From positions 54,394 to 89,175 of the forward strand of contig DGIT01000140.1 of assembly GCA_002386465.1 (NCBI GenBank): DNA of 34,782 nucleotides, in the 5' to 3' direction. The position numbers and the translations under genes were made by a program. This DNA comes from Burkholderiales bacterium UBA4615 (lineage in GTDB: Bacteria; Pseudomonadota; Gammaproteobacteria; Burkholderiales; Burkholderiaceae_E). The notes under the pieces are model-generated. The model saw only the letters and a program-made list of their open reading frames with translations, was not told the origin of the DNA and made no database searches. Each line of letters opens with the position of its first letter. Position 1 is the first letter of the stretch. Positions 1 to 8,325 of this stretch are shown here, in pieces.

Positions 1-276
1 GCTGCACCACCAGGACATGAGGCGTGCGTCCGGGGCGGCCGAATCGACCGGTGCGGCCGTACGCAGGAAGAGTCCGCTCGTATACCAGCGTTCAAGCGAT
101 CCTGGGGTAAAAGCGAGCTGATCATTGTCGTGCGCAAACTCCACCACCCGCGGCACAGAGGCTGCAGCAGGAGTCGCCGCGTCGGCTGAAGGCGTCTGGG
201 CCGTGGCCAGACTAGGTCCGAAAATGGCTAGTAAATGCAAGACCCCCTGCGCGATGGCGGTTCGCATGCGCAGCAT
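1..276 (-). CDS. LpxR-like lipid A 3-O-deacylase family protein (5' part, cut by window edge)
   Basis: Reading the minus strand from an ATG at 276 gives 92 open codons that run off the left edge. The N-terminus is a likely signal peptide: a hydrophobic stretch ending in an Ala-Thr-Ala site around residues 24-26 (an in-frame ATG at 267 would also give a good signal peptide). The mature part has HDND (residues about 55-58) followed by RWYTSGLFLR (about 68-77). That combination, an early Asn-Asp pair and then a YTxGL strand, is typical of the first beta-strands of the DUF2219/LpxR outer-membrane family, calcium-dependent enzymes that remove a 3'-acyloxyacyl chain from lipid A. Only the first fifth or so is visible, so catalytic residues further on cannot be checked. 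It points the same way as uup but lies downstream of it, with a 59-bp gap. The family call is moderately supported; activity is inference. Confidence 0.55.
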   Translation of the reverse strand, partial: MLRMRTAIAQGVLHLLAIFGPSLATAQTPSADAATPAAASVPRVVEFAHDNDQLAFTPGSLERWYTSGLFLRTAAPVDSAAPDARLMSWWCS

Positions 277-335
277 GCTCGGCCGATGGGTCAGGCATCG
301 GGTCGTCGAGCGGGCTGGGTACAGCCCTGTTGCGT

Positions 336-2204
336 TCACTTCGCGGCCTCGCGGGCCCGTTGCTCCAGCGTTTCCCACTGCTCGAGCCACTCCATCAATT
401 GCGTCTCGATGGCCTGCAGACGGACCTGATCGGCCCGCATCGCCTGGGCATCCCTGCGGTAGTACTCGGGACCATTCATTGCGGCCGTGAGCGCAGCCTG
501 CTCGGCCTCCAGGGCCTCGATGCGCCCAGGAAGCTCCTGCAGATCGCGCTGCTCGCGAAAAGACAGCTTGCGGGGCCGCTGTGCAGCCTCACGCGAAGGC
601 TGCACAGCGGTGCGCTCACCATCGCTTCTCGCTCCATCGCCGCGGGCAGCGCCGGATGGCGTGCTGCCTGCGCTCACCGCATCAGCCAGCGGCTGCGGGC
701 GCATACGCAGCCAGTCGCTGTAGCCGCCCACATACTCACGCCAGCGACCTTCGCCCTCAGCCACGAGCACCTGCGTGGCCACGTTGTCAAGAAACGCCCG
801 ATCATGGCTCACCAGCAAGAGCGTGCCGCCGTAGCCCTGCAGCGTGTCTTCAAGCAACTCGAGCGACTCGATATCGAGGTCGTTGGTGGGCTCATCGAGC
901 ACGAGCAGATTCGCGGGGCGCGCAAACAGCCGCGCCAGCAGCAGCCGATTGCGCTCGCCCCCGGAGAGGGTGCGAACGGGCGCCTGGGCACGCCGGGGCG
1001 AAAACAGAAAGTCGCCCAGGTAGCTCATCACATGCTTGCGCTCGCCGCCCACCTCGATCCACTCGGAACCCGGGCTGATCGTCTCGGCCACCGAGCGCTC
1101 GGGGTCAAGCTGCTCTCGCATCTGATCGAAATACGCCACCTGCAGTTGCGTGCCCAGCCTGCGCGTACCGCGATCTGGCTCCAGCTCCCCCAGGATCGTG
1201 CGCAACAGCGTCGACTTGCCCGCGCCGTTGGGGCCAATCAGGCCCAGCCGATCACCCCGCATGATCGTGAGCGAGAGGTCATCGATGATCGGGCGGCCAT
1301 CGAAGGCCTTGCTCACACCTTCCAGTTCGGCCACCAGCTTGCCGCTGCGTGCGCCTGCATCGAGCGTCATGCGCACCTGCCCCATGCGCTCGCGCCGGGC
1401 ATCGCGGTCACGACGCAGTTGCTCGAGCCTGCGCACCCGGCCTTCATTGCGGGTGCGGCGGGCCTCTACACCCTTGCGGATCCAGACCTCTTCCTGCGCC
1501 CAGAACTTGTCGAAGCGTCGCGCGGCTGTGCGCTCGGCGGCCAGCTGATCGGCCCGCGTGCGCAGGTAGGTCGAAAAATTGCCGGGAAACGAGCGCAGCA
1601 CACCGCGATCCAGTTCGACGATCCGCGTGGCCACACCATCCAGAAAGAACCGGTCATGCGTGACGAACACGGCCGCGGGCACCCGACGCAACAGGCTTTC
1701 CAGCAGCTCGATACCCGTGATGTCCAGATGGTTCGTCGGCTCATCAAGCAGCAGCACATCGGGCTCCAGCGCAAAGGCCAGCGCCAGTGCTGCACGCTTG
1801 CACTCGCCACCGGAAGCCGTCGCCGGATCCGTGTTCGGATCCAGGCCGAAACGCTGCATGAACTCGGCCAGTCGGGCCTGGACCCGCCAGCGCTCGCGTT
1901 CATCCTCGATCTGCTCCAGTGCACCACGGGCCACCAGGCTGTCATGCATCGAGCCGGCCTGCGGCAATTCCGGCTCCTGCTCCACGGCCGCGATGCGCAG
2001 ACCATCACGACGCTGAAGTAAACCGTCATCCAGCGCAATGCGCCCGTGGATCACCGCAAGCAGCGACGATTTGCCGGTGCCGTTGCGCCCGATCAGACCG
2101 ACCCGCTCGCCAGAGAGCAAGGAGAACGCGGTCGCGTCGAGCAAGGGCAGGTCGCCAAAGGCGAGCTGGGCATCGGTCAGGGTCAGTAAGGAAGAGGCGC
2201 TCAT
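336..2204 (-). CDS. uup: ABC-F family ATPase Uup
   Basis: A soluble protein of 622 residues with two ABC ATPase domains and no membrane segment, the ABC-F layout. The first domain has Walker A GRNGTGKSS (about residues 39-47), a SGGE signature and Walker B LLLDEPTNHLD. The second has GPNGAGKST, LSGGERNR and LVLDEPTNDLD. Between them is the charged, Arg-rich linker typical of ABC-F proteins. The C-terminal 75 residues form a coiled coil (LQELPGRIEALEAEQAALTA onward), the DNA-binding tail that marks Uup among ABC-F paralogues. Uup in E. coli affects precise transposon excision and ribosome-linked functions. I chose the ATG at 2204; a GTG at 2216 would add four residues and neither has a strong ribosome-binding site. 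The gene is divergent from the Mrp operon, with 158 bp between the starts. Confidence 0.93.
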   Translation of the reverse strand: MSASSLLTLTDAQLAFGDLPLLDATAFSLLSGERVGLIGRNGTGKSSLLAVIHGRIALDDGLLQRRDGLRIAAVEQEPELPQAGSMHDSLVARGALEQIEDERERWRVQARLAEFMQRFGLDPNTDPATASGGECKRAALALAFALEPDVLLLDEPTNHLDITGIELLESLLRRVPAAVFVTHDRFFLDGVATRIVELDRGVLRSFPGNFSTYLRTRADQLAAERTAARRFDKFWAQEEVWIRKGVEARRTRNEGRVRRLEQLRRDRDARRERMGQVRMTLDAGARSGKLVAELEGVSKAFDGRPIIDDLSLTIMRGDRLGLIGPNGAGKSTLLRTILGELEPDRGTRRLGTQLQVAYFDQMREQLDPERSVAETISPGSEWIEVGGERKHVMSYLGDFLFSPRRAQAPVRTLSGGERNRLLLARLFARPANLLVLDEPTNDLDIESLELLEDTLQGYGGTLLLVSHDRAFLDNVATQVLVAEGEGRWREYVGGYSDWLRMRPQPLADAVSAGSTPSGAARGDGARSDGERTAVQPSREAAQRPRKLSFREQRDLQELPGRIEALEAEQAALTAAMNGPEYYRRDAQAMRADQVRLQAIETQLMEWLEQWETLEQRAREAAK

Positions 2205-2255
2205 GTCCGGCGGCACGATACCCGAAGTTCGGACAAGTCCGCCGGAGCCCCTCGC

Positions 2256-2261
2256 TATACT
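2256..2261 (+). promoter_or_regulatory. Candidate -10 element (TATACT) for the Mrp operon
   Basis: TATACT differs from the sigma-70 -10 consensus by one base and lies 101 bp before the mnhA start, in the gap between divergent uup and mnhA. No convincing -35 hexamer sits at the usual distance, so this is a weak candidate. Transcription from here would give a leader of roughly 95 nt. Confidence 0.3.
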
Positions 2262-2362
2262 GCGCAGGTTCGCCCAAGCCGGTATTCGCCCTACGGCGTG
2301 CCCGTGTGCAGCCTGCTCAGGTGCGTCACGCCGCTGCCTTCATTCACTGCGCTCCCGTTCGC

Positions 2363-5347
2363 ATGCCCACTGCCGCCCTGTGGCTGATGTTTTGTTCGCC
2401 GTTCGCGGGCGCAGCACTGCTGTGGGCCTTCGAGCGGGCCAGCGTGCGCACCGACCCCGAGCGTCGCTTGCGCCTTGCAGCCTGGCTTGCCGCTGCCTTT
2501 GCCGCGCTGGCCGCGGGGGCGCTGATCAACCTGGCGCCAGCGGTGATCGCAGGCGAAGTGCAGCGCGTGCGCATCGATTGGCTGCCGGTCTTCGGCGTGG
2601 GCCTGGGATTGCGTCTGGACGCGCTGGCGCTGATCTTTTGCGGCCTGATCCTGGGGATCGGGTTGCTGGTGGTGCTCTATGCGCGTTACTACCTGAGTGC
2701 GCGCGATCGCACGGTCTGGTTCTACACCCTGCTGCTCGCCTTCATGGGCGCCATGCTGGGCATCGCCCTGGCCGACAACCTCATCATGCTGGGCATCGCC
2801 TGGGAGCTGACGAGCCTGATCTCGTTTCTGCTGATCGGCTTTTGGCCCTCTCGCCGCGATGCCCGTGAAGGCGCGCGCATGGCGCTCACGCTCACCGGGG
2901 CTGGCGGGCTCGCCCTGCTCGCAGGTCTGCTGCTGCTGGGCTGGATCGCCGGCAGCTGGCAGCTTGATGACGTCCTGAAGGCTGGCCCCACAGTGCGCGA
3001 GCATGCGTGGTATCCGGTGTGCCTGGCGCTTGTGCTCGTGGGCGCAGCCACCAAGTCTGCGCAATTTCCTTTTCACTTCTGGCTGCCGCAGGCCATGGCG
3101 GCGCCCACACCGGCATCGGCTTACCTGCACTCCGCGACCATGGTGAAGGCCGGCATTTTTCTGCTGGCGCGGCTGTACCCGGTGCTCTCGGGCACCGACC
3201 TGTGGTTTGTTGCGGTCACGACCATGGGTGCCGCCACGCTGCTCGCGGGCGCGTGGCACGCGATCTTTCAGCACGATCTGAAAGGGCTGCTCGCCTACTC
3301 CACGATCAGCCACCTCGGACTAATTGTGATGCTGTTGGGCCTTGATTCACCCATGGCGGCGGTGGCTGCAGTCTTTCATCTGCTCAACCACGCGACCTTC
3401 AAGGCCTCGTTGTTCATGACCGCCGGCATCATTGACCACGAGACCGGCACCCGCGACATGCGCAAGCTGCAAGGCCTGGCCGGCCCCATGCCAGTGACCG
3501 CCACCGTGGCGATCGTGTCGGCGGCGGCCATGGCAGGCGTGCCCTTGCTCAACGGTTTTTTGTCGAAAGAAATGTTTTTCGCTGAAACGTTGGCCATTGA
3601 AGGCCACTCGATTGCGCGACTGATCATCCCCGCCGTGGCGGCACTGGCTGCAGCCTTGTCGGTGGCCTATTCGGCGCGCTTCGTTCACGACGTGTTTTTC
3701 AATGGCGCTCCGCATGATCTGCCGCGCGAGCCGCACGAACCACCGCAGTGGATGCGCCTGCCGGTCGCCTTGCTGGCTGTGATCTGCCTGCTGGTGGGGC
3801 TGCTGCCGGGTCTCACCATCGGCACGCTGCTCGATGCCGGGGCGCGCGACATGCTGGGCCGCGATGTACCGACCTATTCGCTTGCCATCTGGCACGGGTT
3901 CAATGTGCCCCTGGTGATGAGCCTGCTCGCGCTGGCGGGCGGTACAGCGCTCTATTTCTGGCTGCAGCGCGGCGCAGGCACCGGATGGCGGCAAGCCCGC
4001 GGACTGCACGAGCGCGATGACACTGCCGGTCTGGGGCAACGTGGATTCAACAGCGTGCTGAACGCAGCCGTGGGCACTGCGGGTCATCTCGATCGCCTGC
4101 TGAGCGCAGGGGGCGTGCGTCGCAGTCTGGTCCTGACGGTCACGGCGGTCACGCTGGCACTGATTGCGCCCTGGTCGCAAACGATCGGGCCACTGGATGG
4201 GCTGGCCGAACGCGCCAGCGCAGTCAAGGCATGGCAGCTGTGGTCGCTCGATCATTGGCTGCTGATGCTGTGGCTGCTGGCTGTGGGCGCGGCGGTTTGT
4301 ACGGTGGTCCTGTCACGGCACAGGCTGGCCGCATTGATATGCATGGGCATCGTCGGCCTCGTGGTCAGCCTCGTCTTTGTGGGCCTCTCGGCACCAGACC
4401 TGGCGCTCACGCAATTGCTGGTGGAAGGCGTCACGCTGCTGCTCATGATGCTTGCGCTGCGTTATCTGCCCGCACAGTCGGGCACAACCCCAGATCACGA
4501 CGCCCGCAAGCTGCGCGATGCGGCGCTGAGCGCAGTCACAGGCCTCGGTTTGGGTGCCATCGCCTGGGCCATCATGATCCGGCCGTTCGAGTCGCGATCC
4601 GCGCATTACCTCGAGCGGGCCCTGCCTGAAGCCGGCGGCAGCAATGTGGTGAACGTGGTGATCGTGGACTTTCGCGGCTTCGACACTTTCGGTGAAACCA
4701 TGGTGATGGCAGCTGCCGGTTTGGTGATCCATGCGCTGCTGGCAGGCCGCACGCTGCACGCAGTCAACAGTCCGTCGCGCGAGCCAGCCGGATCGTCGGA
4801 AGCCCAGCGGCCGCTGCTGCTCTCGGTGCTCGCCTGGGCCGTGCTCCCCTTCGCACTCATGGTGTCGGTCTATTTCTTCCTGCGCGGGCACAATCTGCCT
4901 GGGGGCGGCTTCATCGCGGGTCTGGTCACAGCGATCGGGCTGCTGCTGCAGCAGATGGCGCAGGGCAGAGAAGACATACGGGATGCATCAGGCGGCGGGG
5001 CACGCGACGCGTCCTTGCATGCAATCAGGCGTTGGCATCAGTGCATCGGCGCGGGGCTGCTGCTCGCCGCACTCACGGGCCTGGGCAGCTGGCTGGTGGG
5101 CTACCCGTTCCTGACATCGAGCTTCGGTCATCCGGTCCTGCCGGTCCTTGGGGAACTGCCCATCGCCAGTGCGGCCGCCTTTGATCTCGGCGTCTATCTG
5201 GCCGTGGTGGGCGCCACACTGTTGGCACTCACTGATCTTGCCCGGTTGGCACGCCCAGCCGATCGCCACGCGCGCTCAGCGCATGGGCATGGGCATGGGC
5301 ATGGGCATGATGACTCCGGCACGGCTGCGCTCGGAGAGCCTCGCTGA
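2363..5347 (+). CDS. mnhA: Na+(K+)/H+ antiporter subunit A fused to subunit B (MnhAB/PhaAB type)
   Basis: A polytopic membrane protein of 994 residues, the large proton-translocating subunit of Mrp/Mnh/Pha antiporters, related to complex I subunit NuoL. Characteristic ion-path residues are present: Glu148 in WELTS, Lys231 in ATKSAQFPFHFWLP and Lys262 in HSATMVKAGIF. From about residue 815 a second module begins, with RGHNLPGGGFIAGL near 840-853, the signature of MnhB. This is the fused A-B arrangement of the six-gene group 2 operons, so no separate mnhB is expected and none is seen. The open frame extends upstream, but similarity begins at the ATG at 2363. The tail (about residues 969-994) is extra: Arg/Ser followed by HGHGHGHGHDD, encoded by a CATGGG repeat. 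The stop overlaps the mnhC start (TGATG). The system probably exports Na+ or K+ for pH and salt homeostasis; the ion is not determined by sequence. Confidence 0.95.
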   Translation: MPTAALWLMFCSPFAGAALLWAFERASVRTDPERRLRLAAWLAAAFAALAAGALINLAPAVIAGEVQRVRIDWLPVFGVGLGLRLDALALIFCGLILGIGLLVVLYARYYLSARDRTVWFYTLLLAFMGAMLGIALADNLIMLGIAWELTSLISFLLIGFWPSRRDAREGARMALTLTGAGGLALLAGLLLLGWIAGSWQLDDVLKAGPTVREHAWYPVCLALVLVGAATKSAQFPFHFWLPQAMAAPTPASAYLHSATMVKAGIFLLARLYPVLSGTDLWFVAVTTMGAATLLAGAWHAIFQHDLKGLLAYSTISHLGLIVMLLGLDSPMAAVAAVFHLLNHATFKASLFMTAGIIDHETGTRDMRKLQGLAGPMPVTATVAIVSAAAMAGVPLLNGFLSKEMFFAETLAIEGHSIARLIIPAVAALAAALSVAYSARFVHDVFFNGAPHDLPREPHEPPQWMRLPVALLAVICLLVGLLPGLTIGTLLDAGARDMLGRDVPTYSLAIWHGFNVPLVMSLLALAGGTALYFWLQRGAGTGWRQARGLHERDDTAGLGQRGFNSVLNAAVGTAGHLDRLLSAGGVRRSLVLTVTAVTLALIAPWSQTIGPLDGLAERASAVKAWQLWSLDHWLLMLWLLAVGAAVCTVVLSRHRLAALICMGIVGLVVSLVFVGLSAPDLALTQLLVEGVTLLLMMLALRYLPAQSGTTPDHDARKLRDAALSAVTGLGLGAIAWAIMIRPFESRSAHYLERALPEAGGSNVVNVVIVDFRGFDTFGETMVMAAAGLVIHALLAGRTLHAVNSPSREPAGSSEAQRPLLLSVLAWAVLPFALMVSVYFFLRGHNLPGGGFIAGLVTAIGLLLQQMAQGREDIRDASGGGARDASLHAIRRWHQCIGAGLLLAALTGLGSWLVGYPFLTSSFGHPVLPVLGELPIASAAAFDLGVYLAVVGATLLALTDLARLARPADRHARSAHGHGHGHGHDDSGTAALGEPR
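5282..5305 (+). repeat. In-frame CATGGG hexanucleotide repeat (4 copies) encoding (His-Gly)4
   Basis: Four perfect tandem copies of CATGGG, followed by CAT GAT GAC, near the 3' end of the mnhA-mnhB fusion gene. In frame they encode alternating His and Gly then His-Asp-Asp. Copy-number change would keep the reading frame and only lengthen or shorten the histidine tail. Confidence 0.9.
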
Positions 5348-5805
5348 TGGAGCTGCTGCTCGCCAGTGCCATCGCAGTGCTCGCAGCCACGGGACTGTAT
5401 CTGCTGCTGCGCCCGGGCAGCTTTGAGACCGTGCTGGGACTGACCCTGCTGTCCTATGGGGTGAACCTCTTCATTTTTGTCATGGGGCGACTGCAGGTGG
5501 GCCGTGCGGCCATCTCGGGCACGCCTGCACCGGTTGCCGATCCACTGCCTCAGGCCCTGGTTCTGACCGCGATCGTGATCGGTTTTGCCATGACTGCTTT
5601 GCTGCTGGTGCTGGCCGTGCGCACGCATGCAGCCCAGGGGCATGACGGTATCGACGCTGTACTCGCGCATGACGATGACGAGAGGCAGGGCGAGCAGCAC
5701 ACTGACCTGAATCGCAGCGAGGCGCCACCGCACGCAACACGGGTCGATGCTCACGGGCCTGCGCAGCACCACAGCACGGGCCAGACATCGGGTCACACGT
5801 CATGA
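5347..5805 (+). CDS. mnhC: Na+(K+)/H+ antiporter subunit C
   Basis: A small membrane protein of 152 residues, homologous to NuoK. The first ~100 residues have three hydrophobic helices and the family pattern GLYLLLRPGSFETVLGLTLLSYGVNLFIF (shown in part: LLSYGVNLFIF at about residues 35-45), followed by DPLPQALVLTAIVIGFA, which is highly typical of MnhC. The start shares one base with the mnhA stop, so translation is probably coupled. The C-terminal ~50 residues exceed the usual length of about 115 and are hydrophilic, rich in His, Asp and Glu, with several His residues spaced through it. That tail has no recognised domain. Function within the complex is inferred from homology and operon position. 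Confidence 0.93.
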   Translation: MELLLASAIAVLAATGLYLLLRPGSFETVLGLTLLSYGVNLFIFVMGRLQVGRAAISGTPAPVADPLPQALVLTAIVIGFAMTALLLVLAVRTHAAQGHDGIDAVLAHDDDERQGEQHTDLNRSEAPPHATRVDAHGPAQHHSTGQTSGHTS

Positions 5806-5815
5806 GCGGCAGACC

Positions 5816-7387
5816 GTGAATCACGCCCCGATCGTGCCCGTGGTCCTGCCAGCGCTGGCCGCAGCCCTGATGCTGCTCGACCGGCGTCTGGCCGCGCAGC
5901 GCTTGCTGGCATGGGTCGCCACGTTGCTGAGCGCAGGATGCGCGGCCTGGATGCTGGCCCTGGCCGCCGATGGCTGGCGCGGGGTCTATCTGGTCGGCAA
6001 CTGGGCTGCGCCCTGGGGCATCGTCCTGGTGGTCGACCGGCTGTCTGCGCTCATGCTGGCGCTGACCGCAGTGCTTGCAGTGGTGGTGCTGCTGGCATCA
6101 CACCGGACTGATGCAGCCAGTGAGCATTTTCATCCGCTGCTGCAAGTGCAGCTGATGGGGCTGAACGGCGCTTTTCTGACCGGTGATCTCTTCAATCTCT
6201 TCGTCTTTTTCGAGGTCCTGCTGATTGCGTCGTATGGACTGCTGATTCATGGGGACGGACGCACCCGCATCGGTGCCGCACTGCGCTTTGTGGCGCTGAA
6301 CCTGCTGGGCTCCGCAGTGTTCCTGCTGGGTGCAAGCCTCTTGTACGGACTCACAGGCACCCTGAACTTCGCAGACCTCGCCCGGCGCGTTGCCGCACTC
6401 AACGCACCCGACCGCGGCCTGGCCCAGACCGCCGGAGCGCTGCTCCTCACGGTCTTCGCCCTGAAGGCGGCCCTGCTGCCGCTGGGACTGTGGCTGCCGG
6501 GCACCTATGCCGCCGCACAGGCGCCCGTGGCCGCGCTCTTTGCCATCATGACCAAGGTCGGTGTGTATGCCGCGCTGCGAGTGCTCTCAGGGGTCTTCGG
6601 CATGGGGCAGGATGGGTTGGCCAGCCCTCTGCTCACGGGCCTCACCATGCTCGGATGCGCTGGATTTGCACTCGCTGCCTGTGCCAGTCTGGGCGCAGGC
6701 AGCCTGCGCCGGCTGACCGGATGGCTGGTGGTCGCCTCGGCCGCGCTGCTGCTGCTGGGCGTGGGCTGGGCCAGCGAGCAGTCTATCTCAGCGATCCTGG
6801 TCTATCTGCCGCACACCACGTTGTCTGCAGCGCTGCTGTTCCTGGTTTGCGGTCGACTCATGCAGGTGCGCGGAGCAGACGGCGACGACCTGCAAAGCGA
6901 ATCGCATGCCCGTCAGTCTGTGCCTGGCGTGTATTTCGCACTGGGGGCGGTCGCCATGGCAGGCCTGCCACCGTTCGGGGGGTTCATTGCCAAGGCCATG
7001 ATGCTCACGGCAACGCTTCCTGAAGCTGAGGTCATGAATCACCCCACCGCAGGCATGGCGCTTGTGTGGGCGGCTGTGCTGACCGGTAGCCTATGCGCCA
7101 CGATCGCACTCGCCCGGGCCGGCACCCATCTGTTCTGGTCGGATGGCGCAGTCAAGGCTGTGCAAGGCGCCGGGAACGCGCCCGCGCAACCCGGCCGGCG
7201 CGACACCGCCGCAATCGGACTGACCCTGATGGCGCTGACAGGCCTGGTCATGGCCATGGCACCGATGCAGCATTATGCCCAGGCCACTGCACAGGAATTG
7301 CTGGAGCCTTCCGCGCTGATCGAACAGGTGCTGGGCACGTCGCAGCAACCGAGCCCGCACACCACGCCCCCGGAGCCGGTGCCATGA
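5816..7387 (+). CDS. mnhD: Na+(K+)/H+ antiporter subunit D
   Basis: A polytopic membrane protein of 523 residues, homologous to NuoM/NuoN and the second proton-pumping-type subunit of the Mrp complex. Recognisable stretches include GDLFNLFVFFEVLLIASYGLL (near residues 123-142), ALKAALLPLGLWLPGTYAAA with a conserved Lys, and TKVGVYAALRV. I start it at GTG 5816, 10 bp after the mnhC stop, because homology begins at the encoded MNHAPIVPVVLPAL; a weak GAGCGG precedes it. An ATG at 5747 would add 23 unlike residues inside mnhC. The stop overlaps the mnhE start (ATGA). Confidence 0.93.
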   Translation: MNHAPIVPVVLPALAAALMLLDRRLAAQRLLAWVATLLSAGCAAWMLALAADGWRGVYLVGNWAAPWGIVLVVDRLSALMLALTAVLAVVVLLASHRTDAASEHFHPLLQVQLMGLNGAFLTGDLFNLFVFFEVLLIASYGLLIHGDGRTRIGAALRFVALNLLGSAVFLLGASLLYGLTGTLNFADLARRVAALNAPDRGLAQTAGALLLTVFALKAALLPLGLWLPGTYAAAQAPVAALFAIMTKVGVYAALRVLSGVFGMGQDGLASPLLTGLTMLGCAGFALAACASLGAGSLRRLTGWLVVASAALLLLGVGWASEQSISAILVYLPHTTLSAALLFLVCGRLMQVRGADGDDLQSESHARQSVPGVYFALGAVAMAGLPPFGGFIAKAMMLTATLPEAEVMNHPTAGMALVWAAVLTGSLCATIALARAGTHLFWSDGAVKAVQGAGNAPAQPGRRDTAAIGLTLMALTGLVMAMAPMQHYAQATAQELLEPSALIEQVLGTSQQPSPHTTPPEPVP

Positions 7388-8046
7388 CCCCACCACCCGC
7401 GCCCGGCGAAGCTGCCGAGACACCCATGCCGAGCCCGCACTCCGTGGCACGCCAGCGTCCAGGCATGCCGACCGGCTGGCGCGCGCGCCTGCTGCCACGA
7501 CCGCTGCTGGCGCTGGCCTTGTGGCTCACCTGGCTGATGCTGCAACACAGTCTGGAGCCCGCGCATCTGCTCGGGGGGGCATTGCTTGCACTGGTGCTGT
7601 CGGCATGGGCGGGGCCGCCTCCTCGCGCCGTGGAATCAATCTCAGCATCGGCATTGCCCTCGGCGGCAAGGCCTGATTCTGCCGAGTCATCGCTCGCAGC
7701 AGCCCGCCAGCCAACCCGTTTCGATCGACTGCTCATTGCGTTGCGTCTGATCGGCGTGATCCTGAAGGACATCGTGCTCGCCAACCTGCAGGTCGCCCGT
7801 CTGATCCTGGGGCGACAGGAACGTCTGACCCCGGGGTTCGTGACGGTACCGCTGAGGGTGCACGATCCACGCGCCGTGTCATGCCTGGCCGCCATCATCA
7901 CCATGACGCCGGGCACGGTGTCGGCCGAGCTCTCCGACGATCGCACACAGCTTCTTGTCCATGCGCTCGATCTGCATGACCCGGAGGCGCTGGTGACCTT
8001 GATTCGCGAGCGCTACGAGCAACCCCTGCTGGAGCTGATGTCATGA
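7384..8046 (+). CDS. mnhE: Na+(K+)/H+ antiporter subunit E
   Basis: A protein of 220 residues, longer than the family's usual ~160. Two or three hydrophobic helices come first (LLALALWLTWLMLQHSLEPAHLL), followed by the conserved cytoplasmic part with VTVPLRVHDPRAVSCLAAIITMTPGTVSAEL, which is diagnostic of MnhE. Two unusual stretches explain the extra length: about 35 polar, Pro-rich N-terminal residues, and an Ala/Ser-rich insert of some 35 residues after the first helix pair. In-frame ATGs at 7426 and 7465 are alternative starts that would remove the N-terminal extension, but the ATG at 7384 overlaps the mnhD stop in an ATGA, the usual arrangement in this operon. Its stop overlaps mnhF the same way. 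Confidence 0.9.
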   Translation: MTPPPAPGEAAETPMPSPHSVARQRPGMPTGWRARLLPRPLLALALWLTWLMLQHSLEPAHLLGGALLALVLSAWAGPPPRAVESISASALPSAARPDSAESSLAAARQPTRFDRLLIALRLIGVILKDIVLANLQVARLILGRQERLTPGFVTVPLRVHDPRAVSCLAAIITMTPGTVSAELSDDRTQLLVHALDLHDPEALVTLIRERYEQPLLELMS

Positions 8047-8318
8047 TCCCGCACGCCCTGAACCTTGCCCTCATGCTGTTCTCGGCCGCCATGCTGCTGG
8101 CGGGTTGGCGTGTGCTGCGCGGCCCGGAGCCGCAAGATCGCCTGCTGGCACTGGACGCGCTCTACACGCTGGCCATGGCCATCGTGGTCATCCTGGGTAT
8201 CCGCGTGCAGTCACGGCTCTATTTCGAGGCTGCGCTGGTGATTGCGATGCTCGGGTTCGTCGCGACCGCCGCAGCTGCGCGCTTCCTGTCGCGCGGCGAC
8301 ATCATCCGACCCGACTGA
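8043..8318 (+). CDS. mnhF: Na+(K+)/H+ antiporter subunit F
   Basis: A 91-residue protein with three hydrophobic helices. The pattern WRVLRGPEPQDRLLALDALYT (about residues 22-42), with the Arg-Gly-Pro...Asp-Arg core, is the signature of MnhF. The ATG overlaps the mnhE stop by four bases (ATGA), and the stop lies 7 bp before mnhG. Family work has linked subunit F to cholate/Na+ efflux in B. subtilis, but here it is best read simply as part of the Mrp complex. Confidence 0.93.
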   Translation: MIPHALNLALMLFSAAMLLAGWRVLRGPEPQDRLLALDALYTLAMAIVVILGIRVQSRLYFEAALVIAMLGFVATAAAARFLSRGDIIRPD

Positions 8319-8325
8319 GCCACGC

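Noticed and set aside
330..2021. 563-codon open frame on the plus strand
   Set aside because: It is wholly antisense to uup, has a composition typical of shadow frames (rich in Arg, His, Gln) and no family motifs.
2291..4255. Two long minus-strand frames (340 and 302 codons)
   Set aside because: Both antisense to the MnhAB gene; Gln/His/Arg-rich translations with no membrane or domain pattern.
5282..5305. CATGGG repeats as part of a CRISPR-like array
   Set aside because: Six-base units without spacers, lying in frame inside a coding region.
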